From positions 124,001 through 188,000 of the forward strand of contig NW_026516723.1 in the NCBI RefSeq assembly GCF_025766255.1: DNA of 64,000 bases, given 5' to 3'. Origin of the DNA: Zychaea mexicana (Eukaryota; Mucoromycota; Mucoromycetes; Mucorales; Lichtheimiaceae). The notes beneath the pieces were generated by a model. It saw nothing but the letters and a program-made list of their open reading frames with translations. It did no database searches and had not been told where the DNA came from. The number at the start of each line of letters is the position of its first letter. Positions within the stretch are counted from its first letter, which is position 1. Shown here one piece after another: positions 1 to 11,346 of this stretch. Made by a program: the position numbers and the translations under genes.

Positions 1-66
1 GAATATTCTGACCAATCACATTACTTTTTTATTTGCACTTGCACTTGCGAAATAACCTGCAAATAG

Positions 67-812
67 GTTTGAAAGTACCTATGGTATTGAGCAGTGTTCA
101 AGAATTGGGGGCATTATTCTTTACAATTCTCAAGTTTGTCGATGCCTTGTTCGGCCGAGCCAATTCGTTCAAGAAATATATTGAAGGGAAACGTGAACCT
201 TTATTTAAAAGTTTGTTGCAACAAGCGAATGATGGTGATCAGGAGTGTGTATTCAAACATTTACACGAGCGAAAGCAAGAGCTGGGACTCGATGATGCTG
301 ATCTAATAGTCGCTGCAGGTAAAACGATAATGACTTTACGCTTCGTATTCTTTCTTGCCTATACTTGTAAGTTACAAAAAAGCAGAATATTTCAATTGCT
401 ATATAAACGGACGAGTGTTTCCCAAAGGTGTATCCAGATCCAGAAAGCTTTATCCCTGAAAGATTCCAAACCATCGAGTCCGCTACTCATGGTAAACTCG
501 AAGATCGTGACCCTTTTCATTTCGGTTGGGGAAGAAGAGTATGTCCCGGCATCCATTTGGTACGCTATATCTACTACTACACTTGGGAACCGATAATGTT
601 CGTTGCCTCTACTGATAGTTTATTAACGTGATGATGCATTACCTATAGGCCGAGGTACAATTGCTTAATGTTTAAACCCGGGTACTTGCTCAATGCACCT
701 TATTACCACCTGAGGACGGATCACTCCAGATCTCGATGATTGCCGAGATGGTGGCATTGCCGTTTTGCCTCCTCCATACAAGGCACGCTTCGTTCGCCGC
801 TGCAGCCAATAA
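67..812 (+). pseudogene. Cytochrome P450 pseudogene (C-terminal half, internal deletion)
   Basis: Remnant of a microsomal-type cytochrome P450 monooxygenase, continuing from before the window. A first exon (about 67-318) reads into the stretch just before the I helix, ending DDADLIVAA. After a short intron the next exon (about 428-558) starts at the PERF region and carries the heme-binding FGWGRRVCPG motif. The next exon starts AEVQLLN, as expected after the heme loop. The I helix (oxygen-binding Thr) and the K helix (ExxR), roughly 100 residues, are absent and not hidden in the intron. A TAA follows AEVQLLNV near 681. The frame then shifts near 720, and the usual P450 ending PPPYKARF appears in another frame before a TAA at 810-812. 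A deletion, a stop and a frameshift together make this a pseudogene. Family assignment is secure; the exact CYP family is not. Confidence 0.8.
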
Positions 813-1575
813 AATAACCATATACATGTGTGCTTCATTCTCTTTCTCATTTTCATTTTAAAAAAAAAATACATGACTGTCCCGCAACTCTCTTACTGAA
901 ATATCATTGACCTCCAATGAAGGAAGCTGTGTCAACGCCAGTCTTTAAAATCACGACCTAATAATCGTTTCTGGCTCCGTGACGCTTATTGTCTATAAAA
1001 TCTGACATAAAGCGGCCGATCGAAATCGACATCCAGAATTCAGCATGAGCACGAAAAATTGTTCGTTCCGCTAACCTTCAGGATAATAACTGGGTCAAGC
1101 AAGTTGTGGGACCGCCAAAAGGTTGACGATAATTAGAGTATAACTGCTATACACATACTCGTACTAGCCCAAGACATGCTCCATCAATTGCTATTTGGGC
1201 AGATCCGATCGACTCTATATGACGAAAAAGGCTTTAGTGACTCGTCTCCATAGCAACCAACAAATTCAAACTATAGCAATGGTCCTCATAGCAGCCAAAA
1301 GTAGTACTATAGCAACCAAAAGCTTACACGGAAATAACGCTTTAGTAATGAATTAAGCAATGCTTTGTATGTAAGATATTATCCTAAGTATATGTATTTG
1401 CGCATTTTCTCTGTTTCGAGTTCTACTTGCATGCAATGTACTACCATGTTCCTATCAAGCCACCCAGAATAATATAAGCCGTCACGAAGATCGATGAATG
1501 GCAAATCCGACTTTTACTACTACTGCAACACACTTTGCGCTTTTCCTGCTTGGAAAAAAGAATCGAATATACACA
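813..1575. other. Intergenic, no gene seen; short ATAGCAACCAA repeats
   Basis: No coding signal is visible. Around 1245-1325 a short motif close to CTATAGCAACCAAA recurs three to four times with small changes, spaced 20-40 bp apart. The remainder is AT-rich sequence upstream of the RNA polymerase subunit gene. Confidence 0.5.
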
Positions 1576-2274
1576 ATGTCAGCAAACGAAGACGCCATGT
1601 CAACCAGCAGCCAACACGAAGATACCCTTGCTGACGAGGAAATGGCCGAAGCCTCTGACGCTGAAAGCGAATTTGGTCCCATCGATAAACTCGACATTGT
1701 AAGTTTATTTCCTTTCTTTTTTCGGCGTCGCTTATACTTGGGATTCCTTCGAGCGCTTAAAGCTAAAATGTATGATTTGTTAGGTTGCTGGCGCAGATAA
1801 TGAGAAAACGGCAATGACATTTAGCTTTAAAGAAGAAGATCACACCTTAGGCAACTCGCTTCGACACATGATTAACAAAAAGTAGGCTTCTTTCTCTCTT
1901 TTTAATGCTTGTGCAAGCTCTCTTCTTTTTATTTTTACTGACTGTAAAATGCATCCCTTTTGCATAGCCCGGAAGTCGACTTTTGCGGTTACTCGATTCC
2001 TCATCCATCAGAAGCGAAAATGCATATGCGTGTCCAAACAACCAGTTACGTATTGAAAGTTTTGTTTGGAGAAGAGGATAATATATAATGTGAGAGGTTT
2101 GTGACGGGGCAAAAGGATGATTGGAAACTAACATATAATATGGAATATACAGACAAAACCACAGCTGTTGATGCCCTGACAACCGGTCTCGATAGCTTGA
2201 ACGATCTGTGCAAAGTCGTCTTGGAGGCATACGAAGCCGATTTGGCCAAGCGCGACTACGTGATCGAAAACTAA
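1576..2274 (+). CDS. RPC19: DNA-directed RNA polymerase I and III subunit AC19 (RPAC2)
   Basis: Small subunit shared by nuclear RNA polymerases I and III, pairing with AC40 as the counterpart of the bacterial alpha dimer. Four exons: 1576-1698, 1784-1881, 1968-2044 and 2153-2274, all with GT-AG introns. The protein opens with an acidic Ser/Glu-rich tail, as in yeast Rpc19. The conserved RNA_pol_L core follows: [19 protein letters not shown], then [16 protein letters not shown], then MRVQTT leading into TTAVDAL. It ends DYVIEN. The start is the first ATG of this frame after an AT-rich leader; an upstream ATG at 1498 is in a frame that does not reach the core. Intron 3 splits a codon, so the residue at that junction (Asn in my model) could differ slightly. 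Confidence 0.93.
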
Positions 2275-3392
2275 ACTAAAATAAGCACCATGTAATTCTC
2301 TCGCATACTACTACTGTAAATACATTTTTTCCAATTTTTACCATCCATTATAATTTTTTTTAGTAGAATAAGTCTCACGAAGATGATGCATATGTATTGA
2401 ATATTGGTACGAAGCGGGATGATGATCGAGTACAACGGGATCTTTTAGAATGGAAGGAGAAAAGAGGAGGAGAACGAAGAAAAATGGAGGCGTAATTTGT
2501 GAAGGATCACAAGTTAGTTAAATTAAAGGACTTGTTTGGCAACCAAATTTTGGTTATCGAACGGTTTAATAGAAAATGGTATTTCAGAAGCATTTCTGCT
2601 GTTGCTGTTGTATTCGTGTAAATACGAGCATTACTATGGACATGCCGATAATAGGGGTGGATTATGCAACGGTCGCAGATCTTTCAAAATCAAGTGCTTG
2701 CAAGTGTACGAGAAAATGGAATAGCTTCTTTTAACGAGCAATATGTCTGGAAATGAGTTGATCCACGATGGTAAGTCCTTGCTCCTCTCTACTCCATTCC
2801 ACGAGCTTCTTCTATTTCATATCCTCTCTTGATGTTTCTTGTGTTGCTCGTTGTTTTGCTGTTGCTTCCCGGGTCGCTTTGTATTCCGCTGCGGCAGCAT
2901 TTACTCCTATTGTAGCATGACACTTTTCTCCCAAACAACCGATTTCTTAAGGTGAACCTGCTGTAACCTGTCTTCTGTTACTGTGCGCGTGATCTTAGGT
3001 AGTAACTGGTATCTTTCAGGAAATTCGAACTGACAGGGTTGCACTGCACACATGTAGATGTTTCTTTGCTCGAAAACCTAGTAGCGTAATGAAAGTAACT
3101 GTGTTTACGAGTTTGCAAGTTTGCTGTTTACCGGTAAGCCTCCATGTGTAACCATGTATACATTACTGTATGTTATTGAAATGACTAGCCAAAATGTAGC
3201 ACAGTTGGTCGACACTTTTTTATGGCTGTGCTGCTTATGATAAGATTTTCATGGCTACAAATTATTACTTTAATATATTTATTACTCTTACAAAAAAATT
3301 ATATTGTATTGCATTTTGCTATACATAATGAGCTATATGTACGGAAAGATAAGGAGGAAGGAAACATATGCATTAGGAGGTACCGTTATGTT
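2275..3392. other. Intergenic; possible orphan first exon at 2743
   Basis: No confident gene. At 2743-2770 (+) an ATG starts a ten-codon stretch (MSGNELIHD, then one base) that ends exactly at a strong GTAAGT donor followed by a pyrimidine-rich tract, which looks like the first exon of a gene. I could not find a downstream exon that keeps a long frame: joining to the acceptor near 2898 gives only a 16-residue peptide. Treat it as an unresolved lead. Confidence 0.3.
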
Positions 3393-5576
3393 TTACAAAA
3401 GCATGCCTGCAAAGCAAGCTGAAACCCATGTGCAGATACTACCGCAGATCAAGGAAGAGATAGCCAACTCGGCAATTTCACCAGTTCGCTTGGGAGCGAT
3501 GGCACCAAGACCACCCAGCTGAATACCAACTATTATACAAATTCATTAGCCCAATTGCCACCACGCTTTTTTTTCCTTATGACTTACTCGAACTAAAATT
3601 AGCAAAGCCACAGAGCGCATAAGTTGCTACGAGTTGCGATCGGTATGATATCACATCAAGATAGACGGTCTGCATTTCATTATAAGCGACAAACTCGTTT
3701 GCCCATATTTTGAGTGCCATCAAGCGACCGACAGGTACCAGATCGGCATTGTCGGCACCAATCAACCAAGCAAGGGGCACAAACACATATCCGGTGACGA
3801 GATCCAAAGTAAGGTTTTGAATCGTCAAAAAGTTACCGGCCCAGGTCAAAAAAGCGTTAAAAGCATACAGCAGAGCAAGGATGGCAATTAGGTTGGCAAC
3901 GATCAACAAAGAAATTTTGATACCAAGACCAGCACCCGTGCTAGCTGCATGAAGCAAGTTGTACGACTCGGTATCGCCTTCAACAACAATTTTGCTGTCA
4001 GCTTTCTTTGTAACAGACTCTTCAACTTCCGGATAGCGCAGTTTAGAAACAGCGAGGGAACATGGGATCGACATGATGGACGAGGTGATCAGAGCTTGAC
4101 CTGATACGCCCATGGCAATATAGGCGAACAAGACACTACCAGAGATTGTGGCAAATCCGCATGTCATGGCTTGGTGGATCTCGGACTTGGTCATACTTGG
4201 AAAAACAGGTCTGACCAACAGAGGCGCCTCTGTTTGACCAAGGAAGCACTAGTTGTATATTACATTAAATTTGGTGCCATAGTACTCTGACATGAAGATG
4301 AAAAGAAGCCAAATGAAAAACAATGTAATTACCGATCCAATAGCAACAACTGCTTCAGCTCCTGAAACACCCAAGACTTTGATAAATATTCGAGCAGCGT
4401 GCGACAAAAGCCATGGCAAAGCATTGATATAGTAGAGCATTTGGACAACAGCAGCAAAGAAGATGACAGTGGGCACGACGCTCATGAAGAAAATGCCAGA
4501 ATTGGCAACGTCTTCACCAAAGACAAACGATGTACCATGCCATGCTTTGCTCAAGAAGCCTTCGGCAAACTCGGCAAGCCATTGGAACAGATCATGACCA
4601 GCCGAGGACTTAAACACGAACAACCCTAAAAGAAATTGAAGCAAAATGCCTCCAGAGACGGTATTCCAGTTGATCTGACTACGATGCTGAATACGAGCCA
4701 TGTTAAATCGTATGTTCATTCATTCATTTACCCCTCAATCAGTCGATCAGAACAACTGTAAGATGAAAGTAAAATATTTGAGAGTCTACCTTGGAAGAAG
4801 CAAAAGTACCGCCAAGGAAAAAAACCAATCCAACAAGACCAATCAGTCGCTGGAGTCGATTCGAGTTTTCGGTCTCGGGCATGGCAAAAACGACCACAAT
4901 GATGAGAGCCATGACACTACCAGCGTAAAGTGCTCCTCGGATCCGTCGACTAAGTCGCATGACAGGCTTTCCGACAAAAGCGACAGCCTTGAGGAATGGG
5001 TCGACAATGATGCTGATAGGAATATGCTGGAATATGATGTACAGAGTAAAGAAGGCATAAATCAACCCGAGAACCAGGTTTTCTTGATCGTAACCCTTTG
5101 GCACTTGCAATGCAAATGCAGCAGCAAGATAACCAGTGAAGATGAGGAACATGCCGAGACTATAATTTTAAACAAAGAGTAAAATATGCTGCATCAGTTT
5201 AATACGTACGTATGATATCAGTTTGAGTCAAAAAACATCAGGAAAGCATTAAAGAAACGTACTGAAACCACCGGATATGACGGTTATAAAACTGGGAGTA
5301 ACTGAACTTCTTTCTTGTTTTGCCTTCCTCTGGTTCATATTCTTCTGTGGCCACTTTCTCGTCGGTCTCGTACTCGCTTATGCCAATGCTATGCTGGTTT
5401 AAATCGTGATTCTTTTTATAATCAATGGATTCACGAAGACTGCTACTACTGGCCTTGGATGATCTTCCTGTAACAGCGTACTCTGCCATCGTTGTCGAAG
5501 TTGTAGCGCCAGTATCAACGATATCGTGTGGCTGATGTTGAGGAGCACCGTCTTTCTCTGGTGTATTTGCTATCAT
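3393..5576 (-). CDS. Concentrative nucleoside transporter (CNT/NupC family)
   Basis: Plasma-membrane Na+ or H+ coupled nucleoside importer of the CNT (SLC28/NupC) family. Exons on the minus strand: 5576-5263, 5159-4790, 4686-4333, 4248-3588 and 3529-3393, giving 611 codons in frame. After a hydrophilic Ser-rich N-terminus of about 110 residues come roughly a dozen hydrophobic segments. The family signatures are clear: WNTVSGGILLQFLLGL, GQTEAPLLVRP, PSMTKSEIHQAMTCGFATI with GSVL, and the last-exon block GFANFSS joined to IGIQLGGLGAIAP. The closing segment AISSLICGSICTWVSACFAG matches the family's final helix. The start is the first in-frame ATG; a GTG at 5618 lies in the same open frame, so an upstream 5' exon is possible. 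This family occurs in some early-diverging fungi but is absent from S. cerevisiae. Confidence 0.92.
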
Positions 5577-5710
5577 TCTTTGGCTGTAGTTGCCGTTGTT
5601 CTTGCTTTGCCTACTCACCCGAGCGATTGCACTTTTTGCTGTTAAAGCTTTGTTACAAGCTGCTGAATTAAAGATGAAGGTTAAAGAGGAGTGTGTCTTA
5701 TTGCAGCTTT

Positions 5711-5731
5711 GGTTGTTGTTGTTGTTGTTGT
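5711..5731. repeat. (TTG)n microsatellite
   Basis: Seven uninterrupted TTG units just upstream of the nucleoside transporter start. It reads CAA on the other strand; the same triplet expands in several genes of this window. Confidence 0.8.
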
Positions 5732-6025
5732 CTAGATTTGCAAGCTACAGCCAAGATGCGAGAAAATGAAAGAGAATTTAGTGTGTGAACCAATGCGTAT
5801 TTAAACAATTTTACAATTCTCATAGGTACGACATTCCAAACATGTTCGACATGCGTCAACAAAAAAGCATCAACCACACGATTTGATTGGACATGCACGG
5901 TGATAAAAGGTTTGGTTTGCAAAGGTATGGTGTGTCTAATGATTGAGCTTCTGGCTGTGAGAGTGTTCTCGAAAAATTAAACAACGAGATAAGAGGACCG
6001 GGTCCCAAGACTTGCGTTACACCGA

Positions 6026-6066
6026 TTATTCCAGGTTGTGCAACTGAGCGTTATTCCAGGTTGTGC
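6026..6066. repeat. 16-bp direct repeat
   Basis: The 16-mer TTATTCCAGGTTGTGC occurs twice, at 6026-6041 and 6051-6066, separated by 9 bp. No function is evident. Confidence 0.7.
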
Positions 6067-8750
6067 CAAACGAATTAGGTAACTTTGAGCTTTCTTGGTC
6101 ACGCATTCCGTCGTCCCTGAGATCTTTCTCTGCTCTCCCAGCTGTCCATCAAGTGCCAGCTCAGGGTTCGGTTGTCGCCGGAGGGTAACCCTGGATAATT
6201 TATGAGCATGTTGCCAAGCATGAAGTGTACTCTTCTTCAGTACTGTGCGTGCAGCACATATTCAAATTATCGTATACCATACGTGTACATAAAAGACTGT
6301 TAGCTGCTGCATATACGCTTGCTGCTGCAGGGTGAGGCATGCATTCGACGGACACATGCGTACCAGCAGGACCCTGAAAGTACATAGTACCCAACTTCCT
6401 TTGGTAACTCCACGACTCTTTATCTCGCTGCACTCGGAAGCCTGTACGTATTTAGTAAAATGAAAACTCGTTATAACCTAACGTCGCTATATACTATATA
6501 TCATGGGTGGTATATGCAAGATTACTTTCCTTTATCGTAAATTGAGATGAATTGTACCGGGTATACGTGCAAACTGTCTGAGCCTTTCATATGATGGACA
6601 ATGGTGTCCCAGAGAGGGAGGAAGCAAAATGAACCAATGTTTTATGCTCTTGCCCCACGAGCACAAACAATTTGCGCGCATATTTCGAAAAAAGGAAAAG
6701 CTTTCGATTTATAGACGTTTCATTTACTCTTGATACCTCAATTAATCCTTGTACACACGCAAGAGATATGCCTTTTTTTTGCTTCATCACCATCTGCTTC
6801 TTGAAGTCTACACCTCCATTTACGCTTTATTATGTAATGCAATATTCCACTTTCAGTCGGAAAATACTTTGCCAATCTGTTGTGTATGGCTGGCTCTGTA
6901 TATCATGACTCTCCTAGGTACCTAACCGCGGTGTATGATTTGCTTTTATGTTTTCATTTCACATAACCATGTGATGATGGACTTTCTCCACGTTAATGCC
7001 TTTTTGTATCTATATGTCGACATCGTCAACTAACGGCGTTGCTGTTAAGAAAGGGTCTTATACAGTAGCGATAATGGAACGGGGACTTTCTGTAAGATTG
7101 CTTACCAGAATAGTTACGCCGTCCCTTTCTTCGGGTTGTCATGCTAAATAGGGATATTTTCACTCCGTCCTCCTCTTATTGCTTTGATATCCCGATCTTT
7201 CACATCTTAATAAGGTTACTCCAGAAAAATGCTGTACAACAAGCGAAAAAGAGAGTTCCTTTATCGTCAAGAAGGCTACATGGATACTGTAATAAAAGCG
7301 GTCCTCTCTTGTAGTATAACATCAATACCATGGTTTATTCGCATAAAAAATGGTTGCAGTTTCTCCCACTTTACTCCGGGTAAGTTGGGCACTGTAAGTT
7401 AGCAACCTTCTTCTCCTCTGATATGCTCAGCCCATTCTATGAGTAACTCACGAGGGCTCGTGCTTCTTCGCGTCTTGTTTGTGAGATGCATGTTATCGCC
7501 CGCACATATACGAAAGCAGTTTTCATTATACACATAAGTATTTTAGTTCACTCAGTATCATTTGCTTCATTTCCATTGATAGTGCACCAAGTAGTGATTG
7601 GCAGAACGTTAAAGAGGATGCGAGCTTATAGATACAAGTAAGACATTCCATTAGGACGTCGATGAGTTTTTTTTTTCAATTGATAGAAAGAACATGTTAT
7701 CTGGAATAAGTACATGCTCGTTATCAGCACCCAAGAATTAGACATTGATAGATACGCATGACATGTGCATGTAATACGTTGTTATCGACTCAAAACTTTA
7801 CTGGATTAAACGGAAGTCTTTATTTTCCTTCCTTGTCTTCTCACGATGGGTCACGGCATCCAAGCGATGTAGTTGTAATCTACCCAGAATTCCAAAGAAA
7901 CTCGTTCATTCTGTCGTTTTTAAAAAATATACTCTGTATTGTTCTTCAGATCTTCCCCGTTATCTCACTTTTTTTTTAATAAAAAGAAGAGTCCCCAAAG
8001 ATATTTGATTGACGTCTACTCAGGCTCAACGATATAAGAGAATCAAAAGTACCTATATACTGACAATGCATGCTGTATATACAAATCGTTGTAGGTAGTA
8101 TAGCAGAAGCCCCGATGAGTGTCTTATAGGCAAATGGAGGTTATAAATAGAACAGAAAAAGCCAATCGTAGAAATTTAAGACTATCAACGACAGGAATCT
8201 ATTTGAGTACTTTCGATAATAGAAGTGCTGCTGGTTCTTATGCCTAGATTTTAAATCTGTCGATATTATGTTCCCTATACAGTACAAACAAGAGTGTGAG
8301 AAGAATGACGAATCTAGAAGTCGATACAAAGAAACAATATCGATCACTTGTTTATGGAGAAATGGATATTCCTTGGTGAGCATTGTTTCATAATTCCCAA
8401 CACGAGCAGTTATGTACGGCTCCGAAGGCCTAAAGTCCATTTGAGTTTCGGAGTGTATACCTCGAGTTTATCAATGAGTGCGACGAAAACGACAGCCCAT
8501 ACAACGCACACGTTAGAAAAAGTTCTAGCGCTGCCCAGTTGATATAAGATAATGTTAATCTCAGCTGATTCTTGAGCGCACCAATCTGATATATAGGGAA
8601 GCGAGCACCACACTTATAAAAACTTCAAGCAAGAAAAAGGACCTCAAACAGAGTAGGTGTGAAGTTATAAACCCACCTGCAGTGCAAAAGAAAAGAGCTT
8701 GTGAAATGCAAGTAGACGCAAGGAATCGGATTTTTCGTCCTATGTGCAGC

Positions 8751-9239
8751 AAAACCCTTGTATCCACCCCATTTTATCAAAAACTCCCCTGAAAATTTCA
8801 GAGCCACAGCATGTAGTGTGTGAGTGTGAGTGCTTTAAGCAGCACCTTTATATACAAGACTGAAAAAAAGGATTAATCGTCATCAACAATCAGTACATAA
8901 TTATCAAGAAAAGACATACACAATCATTAAAGATAAGTGCATGGCGCCAAGTCTCCTCAGTACTTTGTTGCTGTGTTTTCCCTTCAGTTTTGATTTTTGT
9001 CAAGTGTCTGATGTTAGTACTATTTGGCCAGTTCTCAGTTCTATTCAATGACATTTCGAGCTATACCTTTTCTTGATGATTATGTACTGATTGTTGATGG
9101 TGATTAATCCTTTTTTCAGGTTTGTAAATAAAAGTGCTGCTTTAAGCACTCACACACCACATGCTGTGGCTCTGAATTTTTTTGAGTTTGAACTTTTCAA
9201 AGGAGTCTTTGATAAAATGGGGTGGACATAAGGGTTTTG
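8751..9239. mobile_element. Foldback / long-TIR element (non-autonomous)
   Basis: Two long arms are inverted copies of each other: the left arm about 8751-8914 and the right arm about 9067-9239, around a 150-bp unique centre. Matching blocks, read on the left arm, include CACCCCATTTTATCAAA, TTCAGAGCCACAGCATGT, GTGTGTGAGTG, GCTTTAAGCAGCAC, AAAGGATTAATC, CATCAACAATCAGTACATAA and TCAAGAAAAG, in the same order with small indels, so identity is roughly 80-90 percent by eye. There is no transposase frame inside. This is the structure of a foldback element or a MITE with long terminal inverted repeats. I could not define a target-site duplication, and weak pairing may extend beyond the stated ends. 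Confidence 0.75.
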
Positions 9240-9649
9240 TATCAGTACATCCGTATGACACGATGCGATTTTGTAGCAAAACTATAATGTGAACTGCTGC
9301 TGCAACATTGAATTATTTTATGTATTATTATATCAAAGTACATGAAGATTTCGTGTACGCAGTCAAGTGTATGATTTGTAAACTGCTAATACTATCATCA
9401 CTGTTATTTAGAACTATTCGGCTTTACTGGTACAAGTGTAAATGCTGAACGTCGCTACTATTGCCTGCAGTAATACCGCCAGGTTTTACTGAATTGTGGA
9501 AGTGTGATCATTCCGAGCAGTAATATGAGAGTATGATGGAACGTATTTACTCTCGCGCATAGCAAAATTTCTTTATAAGTATAGTTAGAAACAAACCACT
9601 GGAATGATAAGATAGCTCTACACTTACTCTGAGTGCTCAAATAAGTAGG
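9240..9649. other. Intergenic between foldback element and LINE remnant
   Basis: AT-rich sequence without a supported gene. Some of it may be 3' sequence of the retrotransposon, but I cannot recognise it. Confidence 0.4.
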
Positions 9650-10532
9650 GATCTAGATAGTGTGGTAAGAGCTTGCTCTTCATCTTCATCTCATATTGTG
9701 CAATAGGCGCCACCAGATGGTACGTGAAGCGGGTGAAATCCGGGAACGCCAGAAGAGGCGCCAACGTGAAGGCGACAAGACGGGATATGAAGGAACTTGG
9801 GTCACTTGAGCAATGGTAGATTGTAAGCGGGCAAACCAGTAGTGGCGAGTTGAAGAAGTGTGGAGCGAGCATAGAATGGTGCCAAATATGATCCTAGAGG
9901 TCGTCGACGGCAGAATCATCAATCGATGCTGAAGTATAAAGATTGCGGTAGAAAGTGCATGCTGCTTCGTGCATATGATAAAGCGAGTTCTCCAGCGTAC
10001 CAGTGTCAGGATGTTGTGGTTCGACGATAGCACGTTGCGCTTGGCGTTGTTGATGAGTCCGTTTGATGTAGCCCACTGATTTTTCTCCGTGTTCTCTCCA
10101 GCGGACACCAGCTTTGAGAGATTGTATATAAGCCATTTCTGTTTGGTATTCAGCAAGCTGAGTGCATACAGAAGCTAATCGATCCGGTACGAAGCCAGTA
10201 AGTTTCTGTGCACGTAGCTTTTTATTTCTGAGCCGATGTCAGTGCTTTTCGAGACGTTTGCGACGTGAAGCTTTGTATCGACCATGCTGTCGGCACGACG
10301 TTTGCATTACTTCTTTGACCAGGTCCCAAGTTTCCTGGGGGTTGGTGGACGGCGATTCTTTCGTGTGCATTAGTTAAATCTTGATGCAGCTTTTGTTTGA
10401 AGATTGCTGACTTCGCCAGAAGGGGGTTTGCGCGACAGATATCGTGCCCACCAGCAGAGGCTCGAGGGCAACGCAAAGCGAAAGACACCAAGCAATAATT
10501 CGTCCATGCGGGTTGAGAAAGAGAGTTTCAGG

Positions 10533-11229
10533 TTAAATTCTGATGCTGCTAAGTGAAATAGACATGAAAACGTAGTCGATAGCAGAAGAAGCTGTTGAAG
10601 ATTGGAAAGTTGGGATGTAGCGCTGCCGTGGATCATCTGGTGTCATCATATTAATAATATGCTCGCCTAAGAATGCGCGCCATTCAGTGGGAGCACTGGC
10701 ATAAGATGAATGCACACGATCGTATGAATGATTAAAGTCGCCAAGTACAATACATAGCCTGTTCCAATATTGTTGAGATATCAGGTTGTGCTGACATGAT
10801 TGGAAGCATATCACGGAAAAAGGAGAACCTCTCGCCGCGTGGTGTTGGTGCATAGATGTTAAGGATATAGAACGGGGCAAAATCATGGTTAGAATGTACG
10901 ACTTTGGCCCAGAGCTCTCTTCCGTCTCGCAAGGAGATGAAGGGTTCAAACCGAATGTAAGGTGTGAAGCTGATCAAGCCGCAGTAGGGACTCCATATGC
11001 TGTCATAGTTGTGTAGTTGAGAATGTAATATCGGATCGGGAATAATGGTGGGCAGACAAGTGTCTTGTAGTGCCAAGATGTGTAAAGATTGTTGTGTAAG
11101 GTCTTTGATGTAGAATGATTGTTTGTCTGGCTCGCCAACTTTCGAAAGGTGCCGAGCATTTAGTGTGCCAATGTTGACTTTCATCATATTGAATAAATTG
11201 ATGGTTGGTTTACGACGATCGCGTCTCAT
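10533..11229 (-). pseudogene. LINE ORF2 endonuclease domain remnant
   Basis: Exonuclease-endonuclease-phosphatase fold typical of non-LTR retrotransposons, split over two frames (11229-10732 and 10949-10533). Recognisable blocks are NIGTLNARHLSK near the start, ILALQDTCLP (the catalytic Glu position reads Asp), LNIYAPTPRGERFSFF, VLGDFNHSYDR (the catalytic Asp-Asn pair is kept) and SAIDYVFMS (the usual His of the final SDH motif reads Tyr). The altered catalytic positions and the frameshift fit an inactive copy. Confidence 0.75.
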
Positions 11230-11346
11230 CCTCTAGAGGCCTGGCAGTAGACGGTGATCGCCTGGCGTCATTTTTTGGTCATCTGTAGAAGATGCTGTGG
11301 ACTTTTTCACTGGAACTTTCGGTCCCACTGTCTGTTGTTGGATTTT

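Larger units (their letters stand above)
5577..8750. other. Gene-poor intergenic region
   Basis: Only short chance reading frames occur on either strand and none matches a family I know. It holds a TTG/CAA microsatellite (5711-5731), a short direct repeat (6026-6066) and scattered homopolymers. The base composition is AT-rich and looks like old, unconstrained sequence leading into the mobile-element block. Confidence 0.5.

Noticed and set aside
4700..5182. 160-codon plus-strand frame in the nucleoside transporter
   Set aside because: Antisense shadow of transporter exons 2-3 with no recognisable domain; the minus-strand CNT frame is conserved.
8625..8807. Short minus-strand frame overlapping the left arm of the foldback element
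   Set aside because: 60 codons, no motif, and composed partly of inverted-repeat sequence.
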